A stretch of 64,000 nt of DNA, from the NCBI RefSeq assembly GCF_014349105.1, contig NZ_JACSJI010000008.1, positions 105,497-169,496 on the forward strand, read 5' to 3'. This DNA is from Caulobacter sp. 17J80-11. GTDB taxonomy: Bacteria; Pseudomonadota; Alphaproteobacteria; Caulobacterales; Caulobacteraceae. The position numbers and the translations under genes are program-made. A model generated the notes under the pieces. That model was not told the origin of the DNA, searched no databases, and saw only the letters and a list, made by a program, of their open reading frames with translations. Every line of letters begins with the position of its first letter. Position 1 is the stretch's first letter. This document shows positions 17,285 through 25,292 of this stretch, one piece after another.

Positions 17285-17616
17285 GGTTCTTGCTCCCCGG
17301 CGCCCGCGCGCCGTTGTTCCAGCGCCGCGCCGAACCGGTCGAGGCGCGCCTCCCACAAACGTCGGTAGTCCGAAAGCCAGGCGTCCAGATCGCGGAACGG
17401 CTCGGGGCGCAGCGCATACAGCCGCCGCTGCCCGTCCGGCCGCACCGAGACGAAGCCGCCCTCGTGCAGGATCCGCAGATGACGCGAGACCCCCGACTGG
17501 TGGACGCCCGCCTCGCGCACGATGTCGCCGACCTGGCGCTCGCCGTCGCGCAGGCTGGCGACGATGCGGCGGCGCGTGGGGTCGGCGAGAATCTCGAAGG
17601 CGTCCGAATGCATCAT
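17281..17616 (-). CDS. ArsR family transcriptional regulator
   Basis: 111 residues: FEILADPTRRRIVASLRDGERQVGDIV, then VHQSGVSRHLRILHEGGFVSVRPDGQRRLY, the winged helix of ArsR-type repressors. No metal-binding Cys pair (such as CVC) is present, so it belongs to the non-metal group that accompanies AHSA1 proteins. It lies first in the two-gene operon. It probably represses its own operon and responds to a small ligand. Confidence 0.92.
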   Translation of the reverse strand: MMHSDAFEILADPTRRRIVASLRDGERQVGDIVREAGVHQSGVSRHLRILHEGGFVSVRPDGQRRLYALRPEPFRDLDAWLSDYRRLWEARLDRFGAALEQRRAGAGEQEP

Positions 17617-17619
17617 GGT

Positions 17620-17645
17620 GCATATGCATATTGGCGCATGTATGT
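17620..17645. promoter_or_regulatory. Possible ArsR operator
   Basis: Just upstream of the ArsR start the stretch has the palindrome ATATGCATAT (17622-17631), followed by TGGCGCATGTATG, a second half-site-like copy of GCAT(A/G)T. Position and symmetry suit autorepression. Evidence is only sequence symmetry. Confidence 0.35.
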
Positions 17646-17758
17646 GGCGTCAAGCGCCGCCCGTCGCCCATTGCAGGCGAGTGAGGCGCCCGGCCCCGGG
17701 CTTGGCGGCGTCCGGACCGCTGTCTAAGCTTTCGCGCACCATCTGGGGGCAGAGATCC

Positions 17759-18229
17759 ATGAAAAAGCTCACGCTCGCCGTCTTGGCCCTGGCGGCGGCG
17801 GCCACGTCAGCTGAGGCCAAGCAACTTCAGGCCCTCTACGCCGACGACCAGTCTGCCTTCTTCGTCGACACCGAAATCGACGAGGCGCTCGGATTCCCCG
17901 GGGCCTGGTACTCCCAAGTCTTGAGCGAACGATCCAAACAGGGATTCGACATCGTCCAGACTTACCTGGAAATCGACTGCGAGAACGGCCTGACCCGCGC
18001 CCGTCAGGCGATGTTCTTCAACAGCGACTTTCGGATGGTGGACAGCAACTACACCAAAGAAGACTGGACTCCCGTCGCCTCCAAGCCCCAGCTCGACGCG
18101 TTCGCCCGCTATGTCTGCGACGACGAGACCAGGTATCCAGGCGTCGTGATCGACGGATCCGGGCGGGACGCGCTCAATCTTTATCGGGCCAAGCTGGCCG
18201 CACGGAAGGCCGCGCGCCCGAAGCCATGA
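17759..18229 (+). CDS. Secreted protein, possibly surface-adhesin E-like
   Basis: 156 residues with a signal peptide (MKKLTLAVLALAAAATSAEA). The mature part, with ALYADDQSAFFVDTEIDEA, a GAWYSQVLSE strand and YLEIDCENGLTR, has the general pattern of small proteins of the surface-adhesin E type (two Cys about 60 residues apart, one conserved D.C). That assignment is weak. Its TGA overlaps the ATG of the crotonase gene (ATGA), so they are translated together although their functions seem unrelated. Confidence 0.6.
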   Translation: MKKLTLAVLALAAAATSAEAKQLQALYADDQSAFFVDTEIDEALGFPGAWYSQVLSERSKQGFDIVQTYLEIDCENGLTRARQAMFFNSDFRMVDSNYTKEDWTPVASKPQLDAFARYVCDDETRYPGVVIDGSGRDALNLYRAKLAARKAARPKP

Positions 18230-19038
18230 CCCAGCCCATCAACGAACGCGTTCGGGTGAGCCTGGGCGAGGACGGCGTGGCCGAGGTTCGGCTGAACCGG
18301 CCGGACAAGCTGAACGCCGTCGACCCGGCCATGATCGCGGGCATCGTCGCCGCCCAGGACCGCCTGCGCGAGGACCGAAACGTGCGCGCCGTGGTGCTGT
18401 GCGGCGAAGGCCGCGGCTTCTGCGCCGGGCTGGACATGACAGCCATGGGCGCGCTGGCCGCCGGCGACGACCTCGGCCTGATGGCCCGCACCCACGGCCA
18501 GGCCAACGCCCCGCAGCAGACCGCCTGGGGCTGGCGCACCCTGCCCGTCCCGGTGATCGCCGCCGTCCACGGCCCCGCCTTCGGCGCCGGCTTCCAGATC
18601 GCGCTGGGGGCCGACGTCCGCTGCGTCGCGCCGGACGCGAAGCTGTCGGCCATGGAGGTGAAGTGGGGCCTGGTGCCCGACATGGCCGGCGTCGCCCTGC
18701 TGCGCGAACTGGTCCGCGCCGACGTCGCCCGCGAGCTGGTCTTCACCGGCCGCGTGGTCGACGGGAGCGAGGCCGCCGCGTTGGGCCTGGCGACCTGGGT
18801 CGGCGACGACCCGTTTGCGCGCGCCCGCGCGCTGGCCGCGGAGATCGCCGCGAAGAGCCCCGACGCCGTGCGCGCCGCCAAGCGCCTGTTCAACCAGGCC
18901 TTCGACCTCGACGCCGCCGGCGTGCTGGCCGCCGAGGCGCGCGAACAGTCCGCCCTGATCGGCGGCCTGAACCAGCGCGAAGCCATCATGGCCGGCCTGC
19001 AGAAGCGCCCGCCGGCGTTCGGCCCGGCCGAGGGGTGA
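18226..19038 (+). CDS. Crotonase/enoyl-CoA hydratase-isomerase family protein
   Basis: 270 residues. CoA-binding motif EGRGFCAGLDM (about 60-70) and oxyanion/active-site region VHGPAFGAGFQIALGADVRC, then LSAMEVKWGLVPDMAG. Relative to rat mitochondrial hydratase, the Glu144 position is Gln (GFQIALGAD), while the Glu164 position is kept (MEVKWG), and an Asp replaces Gly in VPDMAG. That pattern fits an isomerase or other crotonase better than a standard hydratase. It acts on acyl-CoA in the cytoplasm. The start is set by ATGA overlap with the upstream gene. Confidence 0.88.
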   Translation: MTQPINERVRVSLGEDGVAEVRLNRPDKLNAVDPAMIAGIVAAQDRLREDRNVRAVVLCGEGRGFCAGLDMTAMGALAAGDDLGLMARTHGQANAPQQTAWGWRTLPVPVIAAVHGPAFGAGFQIALGADVRCVAPDAKLSAMEVKWGLVPDMAGVALLRELVRADVARELVFTGRVVDGSEAAALGLATWVGDDPFARARALAAEIAAKSPDAVRAAKRLFNQAFDLDAAGVLAAEAREQSALIGGLNQREAIMAGLQKRPPAFGPAEG

Positions 19039-19039
19039 G

Positions 19040-20731
19040 CTACATCGATCCCTCTCCCCTTGCGGGAGAGGGAGGGGAGAGGGATTCCCGCACCATCTCC
19101 TCCGCCGACAGCTCGCCCGGCGTGTACTTCGGCAGCTTCGCCGCCGGGAAGATCGACAGCAGCGAGACGAACGCCACGATCAGGAACGAGCCCTGCAGGG
19201 CGCGCACCCCGGCCTCCCGGTTGAGCGCGACCGCCGCCTCCGTCTGATCCGGCGTCGCCTGCGTCGCGGCGAGCCCGCGCCTCAGTTCGTCGGAGGTGAC
19301 GAAACCGACCTGCTCGGACACCACCTGGGCCCGGACCGGCGCCGGCAGGTCCGAGCGGCCCAGCGCCGCGCCCAGGAACACGCTGAGCAGGGCCACCGCC
19401 ACCACGCTGGCGAAGGCCGCACCCAGCGCGTTGGAGACGTTGTTGGCCACGCCCCGGAGCGCGGCGACGTCGCCGGCCAGCCGCTTGGGCGAGGCCGACA
19501 CCAGCACGTTGAACAGCAAGGTCAGCAGCGTCCCCTCGCCCACGCCCACCAGCAGCAGGCCCAGCACCACCGGGACCGTGCTCCAGGCCCGGCCGACGGT
19601 GAAGGCCACCACGGCCAGACCGATCGCGATCGCCACGAACGATGCGATCCCCAGCCCGCGCGGCGCGAAGCGGTCGTACAGCCGCACCGACAGCACCCCC
19701 GCCGCCGCTATGGCCGCCGAATACGGCAGGATGGCCACGGCCGAGGCCAGCGGCGTGCGCCCCTGGACGATCTGCACGTACAGCGGGATCAGGAATCCCA
19801 CCGCCAGGCCCAGGCTGCCGGCGACCAGGAAGGCGATCACCGCGCTCTGCTCCTCGCGGCTGTCCAGCACCTCCATCGCCAGCAGGGGCTGCTCGCCCGC
19901 GCGCACGCGCCGGTTCGACCAGGCGAAGAACCCCTGCCCCAGCACGATCCCCAGCAGGATCAGGATCGGCGCCGGCGACACCCCCAGCACTGCTGCCGGC
20001 GCGGCCGGCTCGGCGGCCAGCAGGCCCCAGGTCTGCAGGTTGTTGAAGCCGACCAGGACCAGCGCGACGGCGGCGGCCGAGAGCGCCACGCCGACCCCGT
20101 CGATCCGCACGCCCGGCTGGCGCGCGATCGGCTTCAGCCGGAAGCTCAGGATCTGCACCACGACCGCCAGGGCGACCATCAGCCAGTACGACCAGCGCCA
20201 GCTGAAGGCGGTGGCCAGCCAGCCGGCCAGCGCGAAGGCGATGATGCTGGCCACCGCCGGCATCACCGCCAGCACGCCCAGCGCCGTCTCCTGCTGTCGC
20301 CCGCGATAGTGCGCGGCGATCAGCACCACCAGGGTCGGCACGGCGGCCGCGGCCGCCACGCCGGCGATCGACTGGGCCAGGTTCATCATGGCCGCGTCGC
20401 CGCTGACCGCCATCAGCGCCATGGCCGCCCCGTGCACGGCCAGGCTGACCTGCATCAGCCGCCGCTCGCCAACCCGCTTGCCGATCTGCGCGCCGGGCAT
20501 GACGAAGGCGGCCACGAACAGCGAGTACAGCAGCAGGGCGGTCGCGGCGGCGGTGGTCGGCGCGCCCAGGTCCTCCGACAGCGGCCCCAGCGACACCGGC
20601 AGGGCGCTGACGTTGACGCCCATTTGCAGCTGCCCGAGCACGATGACCACCAGCGGCAGCCAGGGGGCGCGGGCGGGCCGGTTGTCGGCGTCTGCTTCCA
20701 CATCGGGCCGCATGACGCCCGAACAGTTCAT
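19040..20731 (-). CDS. MFS transporter, DHA2 (14-helix) type
   Basis: 563 residues from ATG 20731 (AGGG just upstream; ATG 20713 is an alternative). About 14 hydrophobic helices: WLPLVVIVLGQLQMGVNVSALP first, GVLAVMPAVASIIAFALAGWL typical of helix 5. Likely a proton-driven drug or metabolite exporter in the inner membrane. The last 15 or so residues (LSPPSPARGEG and SM) are encoded by an A-family repeat, and the stop codon comes only after it, so the natural C-terminus was probably extended by repeat insertion. An upstream A repeat ends just before the start region. Confidence 0.85.
   Translation of the reverse strand: MNCSGVMRPDVEADADNRPARAPWLPLVVIVLGQLQMGVNVSALPVSLGPLSEDLGAPTTAAATALLLYSLFVAAFVMPGAQIGKRVGERRLMQVSLAVHGAAMALMAVSGDAAMMNLAQSIAGVAAAAAVPTLVVLIAAHYRGRQQETALGVLAVMPAVASIIAFALAGWLATAFSWRWSYWLMVALAVVVQILSFRLKPIARQPGVRIDGVGVALSAAAVALVLVGFNNLQTWGLLAAEPAAPAAVLGVSPAPILILLGIVLGQGFFAWSNRRVRAGEQPLLAMEVLDSREEQSAVIAFLVAGSLGLAVGFLIPLYVQIVQGRTPLASAVAILPYSAAIAAAGVLSVRLYDRFAPRGLGIASFVAIAIGLAVVAFTVGRAWSTVPVVLGLLLVGVGEGTLLTLLFNVLVSASPKRLAGDVAALRGVANNVSNALGAAFASVVAVALLSVFLGAALGRSDLPAPVRAQVVSEQVGFVTSDELRRGLAATQATPDQTEAAVALNREAGVRALQGSFLIVAFVSLLSIFPAAKLPKYTPGELSAEEMVRESLSPPSPARGEGSM
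19050..19077. repeat. Repeat family A, copy 1
   Basis: Hairpin CCCTCTCCC...GGGAGAGGG (19050-19058 with 19064-19072) followed by GAGGGG. It lies inside the 3' end of the MFS transporter frame. Confidence 0.85.
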
Positions 20732-20744
20732 CGCCCTGATCGAT

Positions 20745-20803
20745 CCCTCTCCCCTTGCGGGAGAGGGAGGGGCCCACGCGCAGCGTGGGAGGGTGAGGGG
20801 TCG
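20745..20803. repeat. Repeat family A, copy 2 (full unit)
   Basis: CCCTCTCCCCTTGCGGGAGAGGG, then a second hairpin CCCACGCGCAGCGTGGG and GAGGGTGAGGGGTC. This is the full form of the A unit. It separates the MFS start from the broken DUF559 gene, whose stop (20806) lies directly at its edge. Confidence 0.9.
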
Positions 20804-20805
20804 CG

Positions 20806-21112
20806 CTACGTTCGGCCGGTGATCCGCTGGATCGCGGCCGCCACGGCCTCCGGACGCTCGAAGACGTCCTCGTTTCCGGACCCGCAGCACCTTGAAGTAG
20901 TTCGCCGCGAACCAGGCGTCGCGCGCGGCGTCGTACTCGGAATTCTGGTGCGCGGCCCCGTCCGCCTCGACGATCAGCCTGGGATCGAAGCAGGCGAAGT
21001 CGGCGATGTACGGCCCGAGCGGGACTTGCCGGCGGAACTTCAGACCGCCGCCCCGTCCGCCGCGCAGCAGCGCCTAAAGGCGCTTCTCAGCCAAGGTGGG
21101 CTCGCCCCGCAT
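20806..21112 (-). pseudogene. DUF559 (Vsr-like endonuclease-domain) pseudogene
   Basis: Minus-strand translation gives MRGEPTLAEKRL, then TAG (21074-21076) where the family has Trp, then ALLRGG, KFRRQVPLGPYIADFACF, RLIVEADGAAHQNSEYD and AANYFKVLRV. Near 20875 the frame shifts by one base, after which GNEDVFERPEAVAAAIQRI and TGRT-stop complete the normal C-terminus. So one amber codon and one frameshift disable it. Members of DUF559 resemble very-short-patch-repair and restriction-type nucleases. It is flanked on both sides by A repeats. Confidence 0.85.
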
Positions 21113-21183
21113 GGCGCGTGCGATCCTGCATGGTGCGGAGGTCGGCCATGGCGCGAGGGCGCCACGAGCGGCGCCGTGGCGCA

Positions 21184-21247
21184 ACCCCTCAACCTCCCAC
21201 CGGCCTGCGGCCGGCGGGCCCCTCCCTCTCCCGCAAGGGGAGAGGGA
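21184..21247. repeat. Repeat family A, copy 3 (reverse orientation)
   Basis: ACCCCTCAACCTCCCACC, then CGGCCTGCGGCCGG and CCCTCCCTCTCCCGCAAGGGGAGAGGG in pieces, the reverse complement of copy 2. Together with copy 2 it brackets the DUF559 pseudogene as facing elements. Confidence 0.85.
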
Positions 21248-21284
21248 TTGATCCGTTACGACAGTTTAACGTGACGCTAGACGT

Positions 21285-21296
21285 ATAAGCACTTAT
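21285..21296. promoter_or_regulatory. Probable MarR operator
   Basis: Inverted repeat ATAAG-CA-CTTAT in the AT-rich stretch ending 9 bases before the MarR start codon. Size and symmetry fit MarR-family sites, and the position would block its own transcription or translation initiation region. Confidence 0.55.
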
Positions 21297-21305
21297 GTAA
21301 TTCCC

Positions 21306-21767
21306 ATGACCCAGGGCCTCGGCACCCAGCTGCGCCACTTGCTCGACCTGCTCGACGGGGCGGTGGCTGACGCCTACGCCCTGGAGGGCCTGGACTGGCG
21401 GCCGCGCTACACGCCGGTCATGCGCGCGCTGATCGCCTCGGAGCCGCGCACGATCGGGCAGATCGCCGAGGCCGCCGGCATCACCCAGCCGGCCGCCACC
21501 CAGACCGTGAACCTGATGATCCGCGACGGGCTGGTCAGCTCCACGCCCTCGCCGGCCGACGCCCGCCAGCGCGAGATCCGGCTGACGCCCGCCGCCCGCG
21601 CGCTCATGCCGAAGCTGCAGGCCTGCTGGGCCGCCACCGCCCGGGCCGCCGCCGGCCTCGACGCCGAGCTGGCGCGGCCCCTGTCCCAGACCCTGGCCGA
21701 CGCCATCGCCGCTCTGGAACGCAAACCCTTCGGCCAGCGCCTGGCCGAAGCCCGCACCGACGCCTGA
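21306..21767 (+). CDS. MarR family transcriptional regulator
   Basis: 153 residues. RYTPVMRALIASEPRTIGQIAEAAGITQPAATQTVNLMIRDGLV is the winged helix-turn-helix and PSPADARQREIRLTPAARAL the wing with the conserved D.R....LT motif. It is followed after 23 bases by the CPBP protease gene on the same strand and has a palindrome just before its start. Likely autorepressor and regulator of the downstream gene. Ligand unknown. Confidence 0.92.
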   Translation: MTQGLGTQLRHLLDLLDGAVADAYALEGLDWRPRYTPVMRALIASEPRTIGQIAEAAGITQPAATQTVNLMIRDGLVSSTPSPADARQREIRLTPAARALMPKLQACWAATARAAAGLDAELARPLSQTLADAIAALERKPFGQRLAEARTDA

Positions 21768-21790
21768 CCCTCATCCCGCAAGGCCGACCG

Positions 21791-22675
21791 ATGTCCGAAC
21801 CCCGCAAACGCAGCTTCCTCGCCACCCTGCCCCGCATCGGCCTGGTCCGCCTGATCGGCCTGGGCTTTCCCCTGCTGCTGGGCCTGGGCTTCACCCTGGC
21901 CTTCCACTTCGAGTTCGCCGCCAAGCAGCTCGCCCCCGCGCTCGACTTCGCCGCGACGGCGGGCGTGACGCTGGGCCTGGCGGTCCTCTACGCCCTGCTG
22001 GTGCGCGCCTTCGAGGGCCGCTGGCCGAAGGAGCTGGCGCTGCGCCCCGCCCCCGGCTGGCTGGCCGCGGGCCTTCTCATCGGCTTTTTGCTGTTCAGCG
22101 CCGTCTACGCCGTCTTCGCGGCCATGGGCGTGGCCAGCTGGCAGGGCTTCAACGGTTTCGGCGCGGTCGCGCCCGCCCTGCTGCTGGCGATCGTCGCGGC
22201 CGTGGGCGAGGAGCTGCTGTTCCGCGGCGTCCTGTTCCGCCTGCTGGAGGAGAGCTTCGGCACCCTGGTCGCGCTCGTCCTGTCGGCGGCGATCTTCGGC
22301 CTGATGCACGCCGGCAATCCCGGCGCGACGCCCCTGAGCACCGTCGCCGTCGCGCTGGAAGCCGGCGTCATGCTGGCCGCCGCCTACGCCTGGACCCGCA
22401 GCCTGTGGCTGCCGATCGGCATCCACCTGGCCTGGAACTTCACCCAGGGCGGGATCTACGGCGCGGCCGTCTCCGGCGGCAAGAGCCAGGGCGTGTTCGA
22501 CGTCGCGCTCGCGCCCGACGCCTCGGAGCTGATCACCGGCGGCGCCTTCGGGCCGGAGGCCTCTCTGGTGGCGCTGACGATCTGCCTGGCCGCGGGCCTG
22601 GTGTTCGTGGTCGCCGCGATCCGCGCGGGACAATGGCGCAAGGCCAGGTTCCGCCTGGTGCTGGACCGCGGCTGA
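21791..22675 (+). CDS. CPBP family intramembrane glutamic endopeptidase
   Basis: 294 residues with about eight membrane helices. The three family motifs are in place: GEELLFRGVLFR (E140, E141, R145), FGLMHAGNPG (H173) and GIHLAWNF (His and Asn near 211-215). These form the glutamate protease site in the membrane, as in Rce1 and bacteriocin-immunity proteins. A loop of about 35 residues before the last helix is unremarkable. Co-transcription with the MarR gene suggests induced expression. Substrate unknown. Confidence 0.92.
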   Translation: MSEPRKRSFLATLPRIGLVRLIGLGFPLLLGLGFTLAFHFEFAAKQLAPALDFAATAGVTLGLAVLYALLVRAFEGRWPKELALRPAPGWLAAGLLIGFLLFSAVYAVFAAMGVASWQGFNGFGAVAPALLLAIVAAVGEELLFRGVLFRLLEESFGTLVALVLSAAIFGLMHAGNPGATPLSTVAVALEAGVMLAAAYAWTRSLWLPIGIHLAWNFTQGGIYGAAVSGGKSQGVFDVALAPDASELITGGAFGPEASLVALTICLAAGLVFVVAAIRAGQWRKARFRLVLDRG

Positions 22676-22681
22676 GGCGCC

Positions 22682-22963
22682 TCAGGCGGGCGGCGTCCAG
22701 GGGTTGGCCCGCTTCCAGGCCCGCAGCCGCAGCATGGCGACCGCCATCAGGGCGAAGGCCGCCGCCAGATAGACGCCGAAGCCGGCCGCGGCGTCGCTCA
22801 CCGCCAGCTTCAGCAGCACGCAGGCGAAGACGAAGACCAGCATCAGCAGCGGCATGACAACCCCTGCGATGGCGTAGAATCCGGACCGCTCCTGGGCCTG
22901 CTGCTCCCAGGCGCGCCAGGATTCCAGGCTTTTCGCGCTCTTCAGCGCTCTCGTGTCCTGCAC
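22682..22963 (-). CDS. Small two-helix membrane protein
   Basis: 93 residues from GTG, with GGGGGGAC upstream. A charged N-terminus (SLESWRAWEQQAQERSG) precedes two hydrophobic helices (VVMPLLMLVFVFACVLLKL and GVYLAAAFALMAVAML) and a basic tail. It converges with the CPBP gene, 6 bases between stops. No family recognised. Confidence 0.65.
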   Translation of the reverse strand: MQDTRALKSAKSLESWRAWEQQAQERSGFYAIAGVVMPLLMLVFVFACVLLKLAVSDAAAGFGVYLAAAFALMAVAMLRLRAWKRANPWTPPA

Positions 22964-23036
22964 GTGACGTCCCCCCGATTTTCCGTGAGGCTAGCGCGCC
23001 TGTTCGGCGCTGTCATGCGGCCCGCACGCCGACGGC

Positions 23037-23840
23037 TCAGAACACCGCCTCGCCTTCCAGGTAGAACACGCACGCGCCCTCCAGTTCGACGCGCTCGCCC
23101 TTCAGCCGGCAGACGATCTCGCCGCCCCGGCGCGAGGCCTGGAAGGCGCGGAATTCCGTGCGCCCCAGCCGCGCCGCCCAGAACGGCGCCAGCCCGCAGT
23201 GCGCGCCGCCGGTCACCGGGTCCTCGGGCACGCCCTTGGCCGGGGCGAAGTAGCGGCTGACGAAGTCGTGCTCGCCCCCTTCCTCACCCGTGTCCTCGGC
23301 CGTGACGATCACGCCGCCGCAATCGAGCTTCGCGACCGTCGCCAGGTCCGGCGTGAGCGCGCGCACCTGCGCAGGCGCCGCCAGCCGCGCCAGATAGTTG
23401 CCCCCGTCCCAGACCACCTCGAGCGGCTCCACCCCCAGCGCGGCGGCCAGCCCCTCCGGCGCCTCGACCGGCTTCAGGCTCCGCGCGGGGAAGTCCATCA
23501 CATAGCCGCCATCCGCGCGGCTCACCGTCAGCGGCCCGCTGGCCGTGTGGAACACGACGACCTCGCGCCCGGGCTCCAGCCGCTCCATCACCACCGCCGC
23601 GCTGGCCAGCGTCGCGTGCCCGCACAGCGGCACCTCCACTCGCGGCGTGAACCAGCGCAGGCGATAGTCGCGCCCCTCGGGGACCAGGAAGGCGGTCTCC
23701 GACAGATTGTTCTCGGCCGCCAGGGCGTGCAGCACCTCGTCGGGCGGATACGCCGCCAACAGCATCACCGCCGCCGGATTGCCGGCGAACCGGCGCGTGG
23801 CGAAGGCGTCGACCTGGAAGATGCGCGAACGGGTGGTCAT
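23037..23840 (-). CDS. PhzF family protein (epimerase/isomerase fold)
   Basis: 267 residues from ATG 23840. QVDAFATRRFAGNPAAVMLL, AAENNLSETAFLVP, RWFTPRVEVPLCGHATLASA and VPEDPVTGGAHCGLAPFWA are the hallmarks of the PhzF/diaminopimelate-epimerase-like fold. E48 in NLSETAF matches the catalytic Glu of PhzF. The family isomerises small acids; the substrate here is unknown. The DHFR-like gene lies 11 bases upstream on the same strand, suggesting an operon. Confidence 0.92.
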   Translation of the reverse strand: MTTRSRIFQVDAFATRRFAGNPAAVMLLAAYPPDEVLHALAAENNLSETAFLVPEGRDYRLRWFTPRVEVPLCGHATLASAAVVMERLEPGREVVVFHTASGPLTVSRADGGYVMDFPARSLKPVEAPEGLAAALGVEPLEVVWDGGNYLARLAAPAQVRALTPDLATVAKLDCGGVIVTAEDTGEEGGEHDFVSRYFAPAKGVPEDPVTGGAHCGLAPFWAARLGRTEFRAFQASRRGGEIVCRLKGERVELEGACVFYLEGEAVF

Positions 23841-23851
23841 CGGGCGCGCGC

Positions 23852-24376
23852 TCAGGCCGGCACGTAGGTCAGCCGGATCACGTCCTCGCCGATCCGCTCG
23901 CTGGCGGTCAGGCGCAGGCGCGGCCGCGGGCCGGTGAAGAACGGCGTGCCGCCGCCCAGCACGACGGGGTGCAGGTACAGACGATACTCGTCGATCAGGT
24001 CGGCCAGGGCGCCGGCCAGGCCCGGCCCGGCGATTTCGATCTCGCCGTCCAGCTCGGCCTTCAGCTTGCGCACCGCCGCCTCGACGTCGCCCGAAACCAG
24101 GGTGGCGTTGGGCCCGACCGAGGTCAGGGCGCGCGACACCACCCACTTGGGCCGGCTGCGCCAGGCGGCGGCGTATTCGCGCTCGGCCTCATCCCAGCCC
24201 GGCTGCTCGTCGTCCCAGTAGCGCATGATCCCGTACATGCGCCCGCCGTAGACGACGCCGGCCACGCCGCCGATGTCCTCGATGAAGTGCCGGAACAGCA
24301 CGGGATCGGGCGCGAACCTGTCGTGGTCGACGTAACCGTCCAGCGACACGTTCAACGCGTAGATGAGCTTGGCCAT
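23852..24376 (-). CDS. Dihydrofolate reductase family protein (RibD C-terminal-like)
   Basis: 174 residues: LIYALNVSLDGYVDH at the start, VVYGGRMYGIMRYW, KWVVSRAL, and EIEIAGPGLAGALADLIDEYRLYLHPVVLGGGTPFF, the NADPH-binding and core pattern of the RibD/DHFR-like family. These cytosolic reductases are usually of unknown substrate and not the housekeeping folate enzyme. Likely co-transcribed with the PhzF gene. Confidence 0.92.
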   Translation of the reverse strand: MAKLIYALNVSLDGYVDHDRFAPDPVLFRHFIEDIGGVAGVVYGGRMYGIMRYWDDEQPGWDEAEREYAAAWRSRPKWVVSRALTSVGPNATLVSGDVEAAVRKLKAELDGEIEIAGPGLAGALADLIDEYRLYLHPVVLGGGTPFFTGPRPRLRLTASERIGEDVIRLTYVPA

Positions 24377-24582
24377 GCGGCGGACCTCCTCCCGAGGTCC
24401 TCTGCATAGCTCGAACCGCCGCGGCGCAGAAGCGAGCCGGCTGGCCAGGCCTTCGCCCGATCATGGCGATTTGACGAGCGTCTCCGGCTTCAGGTCATAC
24501 GATTGCTGAACCAGGCCGGCGCGCGCACCGAGGCCGTCGGTGGTCTTGCGATGTCAGGCCTCCAAAACGCCGACGCCTGGGT

Positions 24583-25056
24583 ATGTATGCTGTCGCGGAC
24601 ATTCGCAAACGCGGGAAACCTTTGGCTGGCGCGAAAGGAACGCACCTGTCCGACATCCGTCCATCCATGGCCGAGCACGCCAGCCGCCTCGCCGATCTGG
24701 CGCGGTCGAAGCCGAACAGCGACGCCTGGGCCTACGTGGCGGAAATGCTCGCGAGCAAGCACGAGGGGCTGCGTGCGGGGGCCGTCAACGTGCTCGGCGC
24801 ATGGGGCGGCGAACGACCTTCCAAGCTCCTGGCCGAAGAACTCTCGCGCGCGTTTTCCATCGCTCACGCTTGGAGTCTTCGTGGCGTGATTGTCGGCGCC
24901 CTTCGAGCGCACGTGAGGGGAGCCGACGCAGACTGGGTCCTGGATCTCTACTTTTCCCGCCCCGACGCTTTACAGAAGCATGAGCTGCTTCCGTTGGTCG
25001 TCGCGCTCCCGCCGGCGGACGCGCGCCCTCGCCTGGTGAAGGAGCTCGCCAGCTGA
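24583..25056 (+). CDS. HEAT-like helical repeat protein
   Basis: 157 residues; an internal ATG at 24667 (MAEHASRLADLARSKPNSD) could be the true start and would give 129 residues. Helix pairs such as WAYVAEMLASKHEGLRAGAVNVLGAWGG and SLRGVIVGALRAHVRG resemble HEAT repeats. Codon use is a little less GC-extreme than that of its neighbours. Probably a protein-interaction module of unknown role. The bases 24420-24582 before it hold nothing I recognise. Confidence 0.55.
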   Translation: MYAVADIRKRGKPLAGAKGTHLSDIRPSMAEHASRLADLARSKPNSDAWAYVAEMLASKHEGLRAGAVNVLGAWGGERPSKLLAEELSRAFSIAHAWSLRGVIVGALRAHVRGADADWVLDLYFSRPDALQKHELLPLVVALPPADARPRLVKELAS

Positions 25057-25159
25057 ACCGACAGGCGCAGCTTGCTCGGGCCGATGCGTGACGATCCGCA
25101 TCGCGTGGTTCGGGAAAGCGCGAGAACGCTCGCGCGATAGCGCCCGATCCGGAAAATCC

Positions 25160-25193
25160 TCGATGTCCGCTTTCGACCCATTGCGGACATCGA
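25160..25193. repeat. Repeat family D, copy 1
   Basis: Hairpin TCGATGTCCGC ... GCGGACATCGA (25160-25170 with 25183-25193). The gap from 25057 to 25292 contains nothing else I can support. Confidence 0.85.
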
Positions 25194-25292
25194 CGCTACC
25201 TGCCCCGATCGGGGTAGCTAGCCCGGGCCAGGCGCGTCCACGAGGCGGCCGACCAAGCCCACAAGCTCTTCGATAGACGCGTCGGCCCTCCT

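Noticed and set aside
24503..24889. Alternative frames overlapping the HEAT-like gene
   Set aside because: The frame at 24583 has helix-repeat periodicity and better composition; the others are shadows.
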